Shown piece by piece: positions 8,257 to 16,750 of a stretch of 64,000 nucleotides of DNA; position 1 is the stretch's first letter; every line of letters begins with the position of its first letter. The stretch is from Microcystis viridis FACHB-1342 (lineage in GTDB: Bacteria; Cyanobacteriota; Cyanobacteriia; Cyanobacteriales; Microcystaceae). The DNA lies in contig NZ_JACJSV010000005.1 in the NCBI RefSeq assembly GCF_014698335.1, positions 48,414 through 112,413 of the forward strand, given 5' to 3'. A program made the position numbers and the translations under genes. A model generated the notes under the pieces. That model was not told the DNA's origin and did not search any database. It saw nothing but the letters and a program-made list of their open reading frames with translations.

Positions 8257-9732
8257 TTACAAATGAGCAAAAATAGGGTTAAGATTTAAATGTTCTTCCA
8301 ATAAATTAGCCATATTATCTAGGGTTATTTCTCTTTGTTCACTATAGTTAGCAATTCCCGTCGGCAAAGATAATAAACCGCGACGCTGACGCAGATGATT
8401 TAGCCAATTTCTTCGCCAAGAACCATTATCAAAGATACCATGTAAATAACAACCCCAAATTGAGAGAGAATCACTGACAATTCCTAGACTAGCATCTTCC
8501 TCGAACATTTTTTGATAACCTGATTCACTTTCCCATGCGCTTATTCCCTGGTGAATTTCGTATCCTGTTACTGGTAAACCCCCTTGGGGAAAATTAGATA
8601 AAACCTGTCGTTGACGGGTAATTTTTTCGGCAGTAATTACCGTTTTTAACGGCAGTAAATTTAAGCCAGCTGCCTCACTTTCGGGACCTTCTCGATGGTC
8701 AGGATCCAGGATTAATCGCCCTAACATTTGCAAACCACCACAGATGCCAAAGATAATACCTCCCCTTTGGTGATAGGCTTGTAATTGATTAGCCATACCA
8801 CTTTGATTAAGAGCAATTAAATCAGTGACAGTGGTTTTAGAACCGGGGATAATTACCCCATCGGGATCACCTAAAGATTCCTGTAATTCTAGATAACGTA
8901 GATTAACCGTTGCTTCACCACAGAGAGGGTCAAAATCCGTAAAATTAGCGATATGAGGCAGACGAATGACACTGATATTTAGTTCAGCTTTGGGTTTTTG
9001 GGCGGGGCGATCGAGTAAACTGAGAGAATCCTCGGCACTTAAAAAGATATCACTATAGGGAAGAACTCCCAACACGGGAATTTTTGTATAATCTTCTAGC
9101 CAAGTAATCCCCGAATCTAAGAGAGATTTTTGTCCGCGAAATTTATTGATCACAATACCTTTAATTAAAGCTCTTTCCTCCGGTTCTAATAATTCTAACG
9201 TACCGACGACGTGAGCAAAAGCCCCCCCGCGATCAATATCCACCACTAAAATAGTAGCGGCATCGAGATATTTAGCCACCCGCATATTAGTTAAATCCCG
9301 ATGTTTGAGATTTATTTCCGCCGGACTTCCCGCACCTTCACAGACAACTAGATCAAATTCTGTTGATAATTTAGCTAAAGATTCTTTAATTGCTTGCCAA
9401 CCTTGGTCAAAATAATTCTGATAATAATCCGCTGCCGTGGTGACACCAACAGCCTTACCTTTAATAATCACCTGAGAGGTCATATTTCCCTGGGGTTTTA
9501 ATAAAATTGGGTTCATTTCTACCCGGGGAACTGTCCCCGCAGCCCATGCTTGCACCGCCTGGGCGTGACCCATTTCTCCCCCTCCGGCGGTAACATAGGC
9601 ATTAAGAGCCATATTCTGACCTTTAAAGGGTGTTACCTGCCAACCTTTCCGGTTGAATAAACGACATAAAGCCGCAGTTAAAAAAGATTTACCCGCGTGG
9701 GATGTTGTCCCCACTACCATAATTGCTTTCAT
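8257..9732 (-). CDS. cobQ: Cobyric acid synthase
   Basis: 491 residues, the normal length. The N-terminal dethiobiotin-synthetase-like ATPase domain begins VVGTTSHAGKSFLTAALCR and includes CEGAGSPAEINL. The C-terminal glutamine amidotransferase domain carries the nucleophilic cysteine in FGICGGLQMLGR and the histidine in WGCYLHGIFDN. The enzyme amidates four carboxyl groups of adenosylcobyrinic acid a,c-diamide, using glutamine and ATP, in cobamide synthesis. No cobalamin riboswitch is recognisable in the upstream 250 nt, which instead holds short repeats. The small ferredoxin gene follows 9 nt downstream. Confidence 0.95.
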   Translation of the reverse strand: MKAIMVVGTTSHAGKSFLTAALCRLFNRKGWQVTPFKGQNMALNAYVTAGGGEMGHAQAVQAWAAGTVPRVEMNPILLKPQGNMTSQVIIKGKAVGVTTAADYYQNYFDQGWQAIKESLAKLSTEFDLVVCEGAGSPAEINLKHRDLTNMRVAKYLDAATILVVDIDRGGAFAHVVGTLELLEPEERALIKGIVINKFRGQKSLLDSGITWLEDYTKIPVLGVLPYSDIFLSAEDSLSLLDRPAQKPKAELNISVIRLPHIANFTDFDPLCGEATVNLRYLELQESLGDPDGVIIPGSKTTVTDLIALNQSGMANQLQAYHQRGGIIFGICGGLQMLGRLILDPDHREGPESEAAGLNLLPLKTVITAEKITRQRQVLSNFPQGGLPVTGYEIHQGISAWESESGYQKMFEEDASLGIVSDSLSIWGCYLHGIFDNGSWRRNWLNHLRQRRGLLSLPTGIANYSEQREITLDNMANLLEEHLNLNPIFAHL

Positions 9733-9755
9733 CTAGTTTTTTTAATTGAGCATTT

Positions 9756-9802
9756 TCAGTGAACAGTAATCGGTAAACAGTAATCAGTTGATAACTGATA
9801 AC
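9756..9802. repeat. Degenerate heptamer tandem repeat (CAGTAAT/ACTGATA type)
   Basis: Imperfect 7-nt units of the type CAGTAAT and ACTGATA, ending in TTGATAACTGATAAC, lie directly upstream of cobQ. They belong to the same heptamer family as the arrays at 9933-9964, 29616-29669, 33838-33868, 34378-34430 and 38019-38063. Confidence 0.6.
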
Positions 9803-9898
9803 AATGACCGAATCTACAACCTAATTTGTTAAGCTAAAAGCTTTGATGTACTTAGTTTATAACCTTTTTTGGGTAGGAGAATTGCCAGATTCTTTCTC

Positions 9899-9964
9899 TT
9901 GCCTCTTGCCTGTTGCCTCTTGCCTTCAGAAGCTGATAACTGATAACTGATAACTGATAACTGA
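9899..9964. repeat. Two adjacent heptamer arrays (TTGCCTN and CTGATAA)
   Basis: Four head-to-tail units of TTGCCTC/TTGCCTG (9899-9926) are followed by more than four units of CTGATAA (9933-9964). Such short tandemly repeated repeats are known in filamentous and colonial cyanobacteria and vary in copy number between strains. They sit between cobQ and the 3' end of the next minus-strand gene. Confidence 0.75.
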
Positions 9965-9976
9965 CTCCCAACAGCA

Positions 9977-10411
9977 TTAAAAAGAAAACCAACGTTGCAG
10001 AGTATTTAAAAATCTTTGCCAGAAAGTGGGTTGAGGGAAAAAGTCCCCTTGGGGTTGCCATTTTTCTATTAATTTCCTCCCCAAAGGAGTGAGACGAAAA
10101 CTATCGGTTATCCCCTGTCCATCTACTTCGCGTCGCAAAATTCCCACTTTAATCAACCAGAGAAGATAGCTTTCCGCTGCTGCTTCCGTCAGCAGTCTGG
10201 AAGTATAACCTTTCTCTAAACCCCCAGCACCCGGAATGCTCAAAAGTGATACACTTTGCTCCAGCATAGCGGCGAATAGGGTGACACGGAAAGGAGAACA
10301 ACAGAGGGCCCGTTCGGCCCTGGTAATGGTAGCATCGGGATAATTGATGGCGGTAACGGTGGGAGTCGATAGGCTCATAGATTCCGATCGTTTAGCTATG
10401 GATAAACTCAT
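9977..10411 (-). CDS. Conserved cyanobacterial protein, possibly Npun_F0494 family
   Basis: 144 residues, soluble, with no obvious catalytic motif. The middle has ERALCCSPFRVTLFAAM and VGILRREVDGQGITDSFRLTPLGRKLIE. The latter looks like the wing and recognition-helix part of a winged-helix fold. I recall a cyanobacterial family (Npun_F0494) with the same core, but this cannot be checked here. The start could also be the internal ATG at 10378, since the first 11 residues look unconserved. It is divergent from the small membrane protein gene on its right. No function is assigned. Confidence 0.6.
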   Translation of the reverse strand: MSLSIAKRSESMSLSTPTVTAINYPDATITRAERALCCSPFRVTLFAAMLEQSVSLLSIPGAGGLEKGYTSRLLTEAAAESYLLWLIKVGILRREVDGQGITDSFRLTPLGRKLIEKWQPQGDFFPQPTFWQRFLNTLQRWFSF

Positions 10412-10493
10412 TGTTACATTAATTCTGTCTCAATCCCTATCAACCCCAATCACCGATAAAATAGGGATGAAGTGTTAAGTAGCTTGAGTGTTT

Positions 10494-10796
10494 ATGCAGT
10501 CTCCCGAACCGTTCGATACTAAATATACCCCAGAGGAAGTGGAAGTGGAAATCGAAACCGACGATTTTCCCCCCGTTGCTACCCCGGTTAGTTTCGCTGC
10601 CACCCTCGAAAAAGTGAAAACTTGGTACGGCAGCCTGTCCACACCAGCACAGGTAGTCGTGGCAGTGGCGGGGGTTTTTGTGACTTTTTCGATTTTAACG
10701 GCGATTTTACGGCTAGTTAGCGCAGTTTTAAGTGCTTTAATCCTTGCCGCTATCGTTTATCTCATCTATCGTTACATCCTCAAACCGAAATTTTAG
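10494..10796 (+). CDS. Small cyanobacterial membrane protein of unknown function
   Basis: 100 residues from the ATG at 10494 (a GTG two codons earlier is possible). An acidic N-terminal part (EEVEVEIETDD) is followed by two closely spaced hydrophobic helices (AQVVVAVAGVFVTFSILTA and LSALILAAIVYLIYRYI) and a basic end KPKF. The layout resembles the two-helix CAAD thylakoid anchor, but I see no decisive motif. Function unknown. Confidence 0.6.
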   Translation: MQSPEPFDTKYTPEEVEVEIETDDFPPVATPVSFAATLEKVKTWYGSLSTPAQVVVAVAGVFVTFSILTAILRLVSAVLSALILAAIVYLIYRYILKPKF

Positions 10797-10851
10797 TCGG
10801 CCATGCACATTTTCTGTTCAATGTCAAGAGTTTAATTGATAAAAAAAATTT

Positions 10852-11307
10852 ATGGAAAAAACAGACACCAGAGATATCTTGGGGGAAAATGTGGCTAAGT
10901 TAGGACTGGCCCAGATCCAGCGTCATCTATTTCTCTGCTGCGATCAGACTAAGCCAAAATGTTGTGACAAGGAAGAAGGGTTAGAAGTGTGGGATTATTT
11001 AAAGAAGCGGTTAAGTGAATTACAACTCGATCGCCCTAGCACCGACCGTCTGGGCTGTATTTTTCGCACTAAAGCCAACTGTTTGCGGGTTTGCAGCCAA
11101 GGCCCGATTTTATTAGTGTACCCGGAAGGAGTCTGGTATGGAAGGGTCAACAAGGAAGCGATCGAAAGAATTATCCAAGAACACCTAATCGGTAATCAAA
11201 TCGTCACCGAATATGCTTTCCTTCGCCACGATTTACCGGCAATTTCCCTGAACTGTCCAGAAGAAGAACCCGAAACAATAGAGGAAAACAGCGTTAAAAC
11301 TAGCTGA
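10852..11307 (+). CDS. Thioredoxin-like [2Fe-2S] ferredoxin domain protein
   Basis: 151 residues. HLFLCCDQTKPKCCDKEEGLEVWDYLKKRL followed by KANCLRVCSQGP and LVYPEGVWYGRV is the signature of the thioredoxin-like 2Fe-2S ferredoxin fold found in NuoE-like and stand-alone ferredoxins, with four cluster cysteines. Cyanobacterial stand-alone versions have no settled role. The C-terminal 25 residues are acidic and probably disordered. It is a single gene with a possible ribosome binding site of low quality upstream of ATG 10852. Confidence 0.8.
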   Translation: MEKTDTRDILGENVAKLGLAQIQRHLFLCCDQTKPKCCDKEEGLEVWDYLKKRLSELQLDRPSTDRLGCIFRTKANCLRVCSQGPILLVYPEGVWYGRVNKEAIERIIQEHLIGNQIVTEYAFLRHDLPAISLNCPEEEPETIEENSVKTS

Positions 11308-11353
11308 AACACAATTAATTAGGGTTTGCGGCAAAAAGTTTTTCGTGGGGGCA

Positions 11354-11385
11354 GGGTGTGGGGTGTGGGGTGTGGGGTGTAGGGT
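11354..11385. repeat. Heptamer array GGGTGTG
   Basis: About four units of GGGTGTG with one variant (GGGTGTA) at the right end lie between the ferredoxin gene and the response regulator. The same heptamer forms longer arrays at 29150-29217 and 31749-31808. Confidence 0.75.
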
Positions 11386-11466
11386 TTTACCGATTTTGAG
11401 GGAGTCAATTACCTAATTTTTAGGGAAAAAGTCTCAGAATTTTCCCCCCAATCACTCCAATGGTCG

Positions 11467-11518
11467 GCACTTTTTGAGAGAAAAAAAGTCTAAAAACCTT
11501 GTTGGATAAGGTTTTTAG
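11467..11518 (+). repeat. Dispersed repeat copy 2 with perfect 11-bp hairpin
   Basis: This is the same element as at 4439-4487. Here the arms CTAAAAACCTT (11490-11500) and AAGGTTTTTAG (11508-11518) are exact reverse complements with a 7-nt loop. It lies about 95 nt upstream of the response-regulator start, within the 5' leader. Confidence 0.55.
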
Positions 11519-11612
11519 ATTTATTCAGGAAACCCTAACTACCTGTTGCATGAGTGCCTGTCGATCCTTTGTCCGTCTCCATTCCCCCAACCCTGTAGCC
11601 CAGAAAATAGCG

Positions 11613-12293
11613 ATGAAAGAGACCAACAAAGACAATAAACAACTTTTATTAATCGACGATGACCCGAATTTAATACTTTTGGTGAAGGATTATCTAGAGT
11701 TTCGTGGTTATAGGGTGACAACCGCAGAAAACGGTCCCGAAGCCCTAGAAATCCTCGAACGCGGGGCAAATACTGCCAAAGCAGCAGAAATCCCCGATAT
11801 GATTATCTGTGATCTGATCATGCCAGAAATGGACGGTCATGCTTTCCTCGAAAAAATTCGTCGGGACAGTCGTTTTAGTGGCATTCCCGTGATCTTTCTC
11901 TCCCCTGAGGGGCAAAGTCAGGACAAGGTGACAGGTTTAACCGCCGGGGCCGATTTTTATATGGTCAAACCCTTTGAACCGGAAGAATTAGTGGCCCTGG
12001 TGGAGTCTTCCCTCAAACAAGCGGGCCAGTTGCCGAAACGCAGCACCCGCATCCATTCCCCGGATGTCACCCCTGTTCAGGTTCCGGGTAATGTGGAATT
12101 AACCCCAACGGAGTTAAAAGTAGTACAATTGGTCGCCCAGGGTCTGGCTAATCGGGAAATCGCCGCAAAACTCAATGTTAGTCAACGGACAATCGAAAGT
12201 CATGTGTCGAATATGCTTCATAAAACCGGTCTTCATAATCGCACGGAATTGAGCCAGTGGGCGATCGAAAGTAATAAGCTGTTGACTATCTAG
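11613..12293 (+). CDS. NarL/LuxR-type response regulator (Rre1/Ycf29-like)
   Basis: 226 residues from ATG 11613. An open frame extends to 11499, but that extension overlaps a dispersed repeat and is not family-like. The receiver domain has the acidic pair in LLLIDDDPNL, the phospho-acceptor Asp in DMIICDLIMPEMDG, and the conserved Lys in YMVKPFEPEEL. A LuxR-type helix-turn-helix follows: LTPTELKVVQLVAQGLANREIAAKLNVSQ, shown here only as a family guide. The sequence resembles cyanobacterial Rre1/Ycf29, a regulator usually paired with Hik2, but orthology is not proven. No histidine kinase is adjacent. A 16-bp inverted repeat overlaps its 3' end. Confidence 0.85.
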   Translation: MKETNKDNKQLLLIDDDPNLILLVKDYLEFRGYRVTTAENGPEALEILERGANTAKAAEIPDMIICDLIMPEMDGHAFLEKIRRDSRFSGIPVIFLSPEGQSQDKVTGLTAGADFYMVKPFEPEELVALVESSLKQAGQLPKRSTRIHSPDVTPVQVPGNVELTPTELKVVQLVAQGLANREIAAKLNVSQRTIESHVSNMLHKTGLHNRTELSQWAIESNKLLTI

Positions 12294-12342
12294 AGCTTGC
12301 TGAAAAACTTTTTTAGCATACCCTCAATAGTCAACAGCTTAT
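12274..12342 (+). terminator. 16-bp perfect inverted repeat spanning the response-regulator stop
   Basis: ATAAGCTGTTGACTAT (12274-12289) and ATAGTCAACAGCTTAT (12327-12342) are exact reverse complements. The left arm encodes the last residues before the stop codon at 12291-12293. The 37-nt loop contains a T-rich run. It may act as a terminator or mRNA 3' stabiliser, or may be a trace of a mobile element insertion that copied the gene end. Confidence 0.5.
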
Positions 12343-12385
12343 CAGGGGTTAGGTCAGGTGATTGTCAACTCACCTTTTTTTGGCA

Positions 12386-12796
12386 TTAAAAATCCCTGAG
12401 ATTGTCCTGGGCTGCTAGTTGCGATCGCTCTTTTTCCATGGACAATTCCGTTTCCAATTCTTGGCTGAGGAAATAGTTGAGGAAAGTTCGGATAATAGCG
12501 ATGAGGGCGAGTTTTGCCAAGGCTTCTATAGTAGGTGTGACGGTAGTAGCCACGATGTCTCCACCTAACTGAAACTCTAGGGCTAAAGATAGCCAAGTAC
12601 CGAAACGAATGCGAATTTGATTGAAGGAAAAAGGGGGAAGACTGCGACGGTGACGATGAGACTGCCAAGCTAATTGTAGAGTTTTAATTAGTCCGATTAC
12701 CACACAAGCGATCGAAATACTTTCTAGGCAAAACTTGATGATTGCCACCGCAGAGATCAAGCCTGTTTCTAAAGTTGCTAAAAATTCCATACCCAA
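12386..12796 (-). CDS. DUF1622 membrane protein
   Basis: 136 residues with two to three hydrophobic segments (ISIACVVIGLIKTLQLAW, then LSLALEFQLGGDIVATTV and LALIAIIRTFLNYFLSQEL). LSLALEFQLGGDI and the RTFLNYFLSQELE end are characteristic of DUF1622. The family is small, membrane-bound and uncharacterised. Two in-frame ATGs (12796 and 12790) are equally possible. It is followed on the plus side by the response regulator in convergent orientation. Confidence 0.8.
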   Translation of the reverse strand: MGMEFLATLETGLISAVAIIKFCLESISIACVVIGLIKTLQLAWQSHRHRRSLPPFSFNQIRIRFGTWLSLALEFQLGGDIVATTVTPTIEALAKLALIAIIRTFLNYFLSQELETELSMEKERSQLAAQDNLRDF

Positions 12797-12862
12797 CAGA
12801 TATCCTCTTATGGGATTATCCGATCAACCAACCTACCATCTAAGGAAGTTTGTCCAATGGCA

Positions 12863-12891
12863 GTTAGAACAGGTTTCTCGCCTGTTCTAAC
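12863..12891 (-). terminator. Hairpin downstream of clpP
   Basis: GTTAGAACAGG (12863-12873) and CCTGTTCTAAC (12881-12891) form a perfect 11-bp stem with a 7-nt loop, 12 nt beyond the clpP stop on the minus strand. There is no strong T tract. It would fit either a terminator or a 3' stability hairpin for the clpR-clpP transcript. Confidence 0.55.
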
Positions 12892-12902
12892 CTCTGGCTG
12901 AC

Positions 12903-13514
12903 TTAAGCCGGTCTTCCCTCCACCACCTTATCAATTAAACCGTAGGCGACAGCTTCCTCGGCGGAGAGGAAATAATCGCGGTCCGTGTCTTTTTCGATGC
13001 GTTCGATGGTTTGTCCCGTGCGATTAGCCATAATTTCGTTTAATTGCTGGCGAATACGCAGGATTTCCTTAGCTTCAATGTCGATATCCGTCGCTTGCCG
13101 GCGCCCGGTTCCGCCCATGGGTTGGTGAATCATAATCCGCGCGTGGGGAAGAGCGAGACGCTTACCCGGACTACCAGAAGCCAGTAAAAATGCCCCCATA
13201 GAGGCCGCTAATCCCACACAGATAGTCACCACTTCCGCTTTGATGTACTGCATGGTGTCGTAGATGGCCATACCGGCGGTAACGGAACCCCCCGGCGAGT
13301 TGATATAGAGATAGATAGGTTTAGTGGGGTCTTCCGAGTCGAGATAAAGCATTTGGGCCACAAGGGCATTGGCTAACCCGTCGGTGACTTCCTGCCCCAA
13401 AAAAAGAATGCGTTCCACCGAAAGACGGCTGTAAATGCTAATCCACTGTTCGTATTGGCTACCCGGCAGACGGTAGGGAACTTTTGGCACACCGATAGGC
13501 ATAATTGGTAACAA
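12903..13514 (-). CDS. clpP: ATP-dependent Clp protease proteolytic subunit (ClpP3-like)
   Basis: 203 residues. The catalytic serine sits in [13 protein letters not shown] and the histidine in [15 protein letters not shown], and the Asp is expected near [12 protein letters not shown]. It forms a self-compartmentalised serine protease that works with a ClpC/ClpX ATPase. In cyanobacteria the gene following clpR encodes ClpP3, which assembles with inactive ClpR into a mixed essential core. The 23-nt gap to the upstream clpR supports an operon, and the hairpin at 12863-12891 may end it. Confidence 0.93.
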   Translation of the reverse strand: MLPIMPIGVPKVPYRLPGSQYEQWISIYSRLSVERILFLGQEVTDGLANALVAQMLYLDSEDPTKPIYLYINSPGGSVTAGMAIYDTMQYIKAEVVTICVGLAASMGAFLLASGSPGKRLALPHARIMIHQPMGGTGRRQATDIDIEAKEILRIRQQLNEIMANRTGQTIERIEKDTDRDYFLSAEEAVAYGLIDKVVEGRPA

Positions 13515-13537
13515 CTCCTGCTAATTTGTAATAAATC

Positions 13538-14224
13538 TTAACTAACTTGGGCGAGGGGTTTCGGTAGTTCCTTGCGACTTTCGAGAACGCGATCGATTAA
13601 TCCGTAGTCTTTCGCCTGTTGTGGGGTGAGATAGAAGGTGCGATCCATATCTTTCGCCAGTTTTTCGGTGGTTTGACCCGTATTTTTCGAGAAAATTTCC
13701 AACATCGTCTGTTTATTGGCGATTACCTCCTTGGCACGAATCTGGATATCGGTGGCTTGTCCCTGGGCCCCGGTGCGATTTTGGTTGAGAACAATGGTAG
13801 CGTGGGGCAAGGAGGCGCGAAAACCCTTGGTTCCTGCGGAAAGAATCATCGCTGCAGTTCCCATGGCCTGCCCGATACAGATAGTATGAACGGGAGGTTT
13901 AATGTAGTTGAGGGTGTCACAGATGGCGAAAGCTTCCGTTTCGTAGCCGATCGCGTCGCCGGTGTACCAGGATGTGCCGGTAGAGTTGATGTAGAAGAAA
14001 ATCGGTTTTTCGGGATCGTCAAATTGCAGGTAAAGCAGTTGCGCGATAATTAATTCCGTCACGTCCACCCCGATATTGCGCTTGACATCATCGGAGGAAA
14101 ATAAGGGCAACCCCAGATAGACAATTCTCTCTTTGAGCAGGAGAGATTCTAAGTCCGGTGGTGGTGTCCGATAGGCTGCATCCCCATAATAGGCAGTTTG
14201 TACCGCTTTAATCACTGAGTTCAT
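13538..14224 (-). CDS. clpR: Non-catalytic ClpP-like subunit ClpR
   Basis: 228 residues of ClpP fold in which the catalytic serine motif is replaced: the equivalent of GxxASMGA reads GQAMGTAAMIL, and the histidine strand reads LPHATIVLNQNR without the HQP. Such ClpR proteins are structural members of the ClpP3/R ring in cyanobacteria and plastids and do not cleave peptides. An N-terminal extension (AYYGDAAYRTPPPDLES) is typical of the family. It is the first gene of the clpR-clpP operon, with clpP 23 nt downstream. Confidence 0.92.
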   Translation of the reverse strand: MNSVIKAVQTAYYGDAAYRTPPPDLESLLLKERIVYLGLPLFSSDDVKRNIGVDVTELIIAQLLYLQFDDPEKPIFFYINSTGTSWYTGDAIGYETEAFAICDTLNYIKPPVHTICIGQAMGTAAMILSAGTKGFRASLPHATIVLNQNRTGAQGQATDIQIRAKEVIANKQTMLEIFSKNTGQTTEKLAKDMDRTFYLTPQQAKDYGLIDRVLESRKELPKPLAQVS

Positions 14225-14363
14225 CGAGTTTTTCCGTCATACACAGTATCCTGCTTTTGATTTTAACGTAATCAGGTTGACCGATTGGCAAAAGTGTAGC
14301 GGTGGTTTGCCCTCTCCCTGCTTTAACAACTTCTGCTGCTCACCAGTAGTAACAAGCAGATTT

Positions 14364-15350
14364 CTAGTCGATAATTAGGGCAATTTTCCCCGTCACCGCA
14401 CCAGTTTCTAGCAATTGATGGGCGCTGCTAGCTGCCGCTAAAGGAAAGGTTTGGGAGAGATGAATAGTTAACTTTTTCTCATCAATTAAACGCGCCCCTT
14501 GCCTGAGAATTTCTGTTTGATATTTTTGCGCTTCTGGCAGTCCCATCAAAGCCGGGGTTAACATTAATTCTAAACTAATCCGCAAATTGCGATCGCGGGC
14601 TTCTTTCCAGCTGCCCGTAGGTTCCAAAATCGTCACCATATCGCCGTATACTCGCACCGCTCGGCAAGTTTGCCCAAAAGTTGCCCCTCCCACCGTATCA
14701 AAAGCGATATCTACCCCTTTCCCTGCGGTTTCTTCAAGTATCGCCGCGACAAAATCGGTTTGTTTGTATAAAATCGGGTAATCTGCCCCTAATTGCCGCA
14801 CTAAACGCTCTTTATCGCTATTTCCCACCGTTGTATAAACTTTAGCCCCTTTCAGTTTCGCCAATTGAATCGCAACATGACCAACACCCCCGGCCCCGCC
14901 ATGGATCAGGACGCTTTGTCCCGATTGCAGACGAGCGCGATCGTAGAGTGCTTCCCAAGCGGTGATTAAAACCAAAGGTACAGCGGCCGCCTCGGCAAAA
15001 GAAAGAGATTTCGGCTTGTGGGCTAGATAATCCGCCTCGATTAGGGCATATTCGGCATAATTTCCCGTGCCGGTCCTGCCCAGTCCGCCGCTACAAAAGT
15101 ACACTTCATCCCCGGGGCGAAAATCCTGCACCGCCGACCCAACGGCCTCGACAATTCCCGCCCCGTCACAGCCCAAAATCGCTGGCATTTGCTCGGGATA
15201 AAAAGTGCCGCGTTTACGAATTTTTGTATCAATAGGGTTGACACCAGCGGCTTTTAATGCTACTAAAACCTGATGCGGTTGACTAATTTTCGGGGTGGGG
15301 ACTTGCTGAAGTTGCAGCACATCCACGGCGGTCATGAGGATAGCTTTCAT
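14364..15350 (-). CDS. Zinc-type alcohol dehydrogenase / quinone oxidoreductase family protein
   Basis: 328 residues of the medium-chain dehydrogenase superfamily. The N-terminal GroES-like part has AAGVNPIDTKIRKRG and LGCDGAGIVEAVGS. The Rossmann domain has IHGGAGGVGHVAIQLAKLKG for NADPH binding, and SADHQLL-like residues close the fold. Structural zinc cysteines are absent, so it belongs with the zinc-independent quinone oxidoreductase (QOR-like) group. The substrate is not known. It lies 5 nt downstream of accB on the same strand and may be co-transcribed with it. Confidence 0.82.
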   Translation of the reverse strand: MKAILMTAVDVLQLQQVPTPKISQPHQVLVALKAAGVNPIDTKIRKRGTFYPEQMPAILGCDGAGIVEAVGSAVQDFRPGDEVYFCSGGLGRTGTGNYAEYALIEADYLAHKPKSLSFAEAAAVPLVLITAWEALYDRARLQSGQSVLIHGGAGGVGHVAIQLAKLKGAKVYTTVGNSDKERLVRQLGADYPILYKQTDFVAAILEETAGKGVDIAFDTVGGATFGQTCRAVRVYGDMVTILEPTGSWKEARDRNLRISLELMLTPALMGLPEAQKYQTEILRQGARLIDEKKLTIHLSQTFPLAAASSAHQLLETGAVTGKIALIID

Positions 15351-15355
15351 TCTAT

Positions 15356-15850
15356 CTATTCGGGATTAACCCACATTAACGTCTGGCCAAATTCCACTGG
15401 TTCACCGTTAGCGACGGCGATTTCGACGATTTGCCCAGCTACTTCCGCTTCGATTTCGTTCATCAACTTCATCGCTTCGATGATACAGACCGTTTGTCCG
15501 ACACGGATCCGATCGTTTTTTTCCACGAAAGACGGTTCATCGGGAGCGGGAGCGCGATAAAAAGTGCCGACCATGGGAGAGGTAATCGCCAGCCATTTTT
15601 TATCAATAGCGGCGGCCACGGGTTCGGGGGTGGGGGTTTCCGGGGCCGGGGTGGTACCGGCGGCTACCACTGGAGGGGCAACCGGGGCTGTCACCACCGG
15701 CAAGGGAGCGGGGAGAGAACCAAGGACGGTATTAACGGTTCCTTTGCGGATATTTAGCTCCAAATCTGCACTTTTTAGGCTAAATTCACTGATATCCGTG
15801 GCTGCCAATGTTTTGATCAGTTCTCGAATTTCGTTGTAATCAATAGTCAC
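15356..15850 (-). CDS. accB: Acetyl-CoA carboxylase biotin carboxyl carrier protein
   Basis: 164 residues from a GTG start at 15850. This start is preferred because a GGGGGGA ribosome binding site lies about 9 nt upstream and the protein then begins MTIDYNEIRELI, as in other cyanobacterial BCCPs. A Pro/Ala/Thr-rich linker (residues ~60-90) precedes the biotinyl domain. The biotin-accepting lysine is in IEAMKLMNEIEAEV, and the end is LMWVNPE. It carries carboxybiotin between AccC and the carboxyltransferase. accD lies in the same window at 46800 but is not linked, as usual in cyanobacteria. Confidence 0.93.
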   Translation of the reverse strand: MTIDYNEIRELIKTLAATDISEFSLKSADLELNIRKGTVNTVLGSLPAPLPVVTAPVAPPVVAAGTTPAPETPTPEPVAAAIDKKWLAITSPMVGTFYRAPAPDEPSFVEKNDRIRVGQTVCIIEAMKLMNEIEAEVAGQIVEIAVANGEPVEFGQTLMWVNPE

Positions 15851-16016
15851 CGCTCTGAAATCCCCCCGCAAATAAAAAGCAACAAATCCAAATTCGCACC
15901 CACCAAACCGTCGATTTTTGACATCTAGCGGCTAAGTTTTGGGAAACAGGCTAGAGAAAACTGGCTTTAGTCCTAAATCCGTCCCTAAGGCCTCATTTCT
16001 GGGCTTCTGATCACAA

Positions 16017-16574
16017 TTATTCCCGTCCCAGATAGGAACCATCCCTGGTGTCCACTTTAATCCTTTCACCGATGGAAATAAACAGGGGAACCATCACCTG
16101 CGCTCCCGTTTCTACGATCGCCGGTTTCGTGCCACCGGTGGCCGTATCTCCCTTGACTCCCGGATCTGTATCGGTGATTTCCAAGATTACCGAGGTGGGC
16201 AATTCTACCTCTAATACTTGCTCATTCCAAAAGAGAATATTGACTTCCATCCCTTCCTTCAGATACTTGGCTCGATCGCCCATTTGTGCTGGGGTGAGAG
16301 TTGCTTCCTCAAAAGTCTCCATGTCCATGAAGACAAACTGATCGCCTTCTTTGTAGGTGTGCTGCATGGTGCGCTTTTCGATCGTGGCTGAGGGCAAGGT
16401 TTCCCCGGCCCGGAACGTCCGTTCTACCACGTTGCCCGTCTGGACATTTTTTAACTTGGTTCGCACGAAGGCCGATCCCTTACCCGGTTTAACGTGCAGG
16501 AATTCCACCACCCGCCAGACAGAGCCATCGATCTGGATGGTCGTACCACTCCGAAAGTCGTTACTCGAAATCAT
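16017..16574 (-). CDS. efp: Translation elongation factor P
   Basis: 185 residues, the normal length. The N-terminal KOW-like domain has [18 protein letters not shown] and the loop [15 protein letters not shown], whose lysine contacts the P-site tRNA. The second and third OB domains end in [23 protein letters not shown] relieves ribosome stalling on polyproline. It lies upstream of accB on the same strand with a 166-nt gap; cyanobacteria often keep efp next to accB. Confidence 0.96.
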   Translation of the reverse strand: MISSNDFRSGTTIQIDGSVWRVVEFLHVKPGKGSAFVRTKLKNVQTGNVVERTFRAGETLPSATIEKRTMQHTYKEGDQFVFMDMETFEEATLTPAQMGDRAKYLKEGMEVNILFWNEQVLEVELPTSVILEITDTDPGVKGDTATGGTKPAIVETGAQVMVPLFISIGERIKVDTRDGSYLGRE

Positions 16575-16750
16575 GAAATGCTGTTTAGGCCAAGAAAGAT
16601 CAACATTCCATTTTACATACTCGCCGTACCGAAAAAAACTTTTTTATGGGAATTGGTCTGAATCGAAGCGCGGTGGACTAACCTAGGGGCGGCAGCTAAA
16701 AGTAAGTTAGAATTAATTGACTGACTGACATCTGAGAAGCGATATTAACC

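Noticed and set aside
9933..9964. Heptamer arrays as a possible CRISPR array
   Set aside because: The period is 7 nt with no spacers and no cas genes nearby, so these are short tandem repeats.
9733..9976. Cobalamin riboswitch upstream of cobQ
   Set aside because: No recognisable B12-box or conserved arrangement is visible; the region is made of short repeats.
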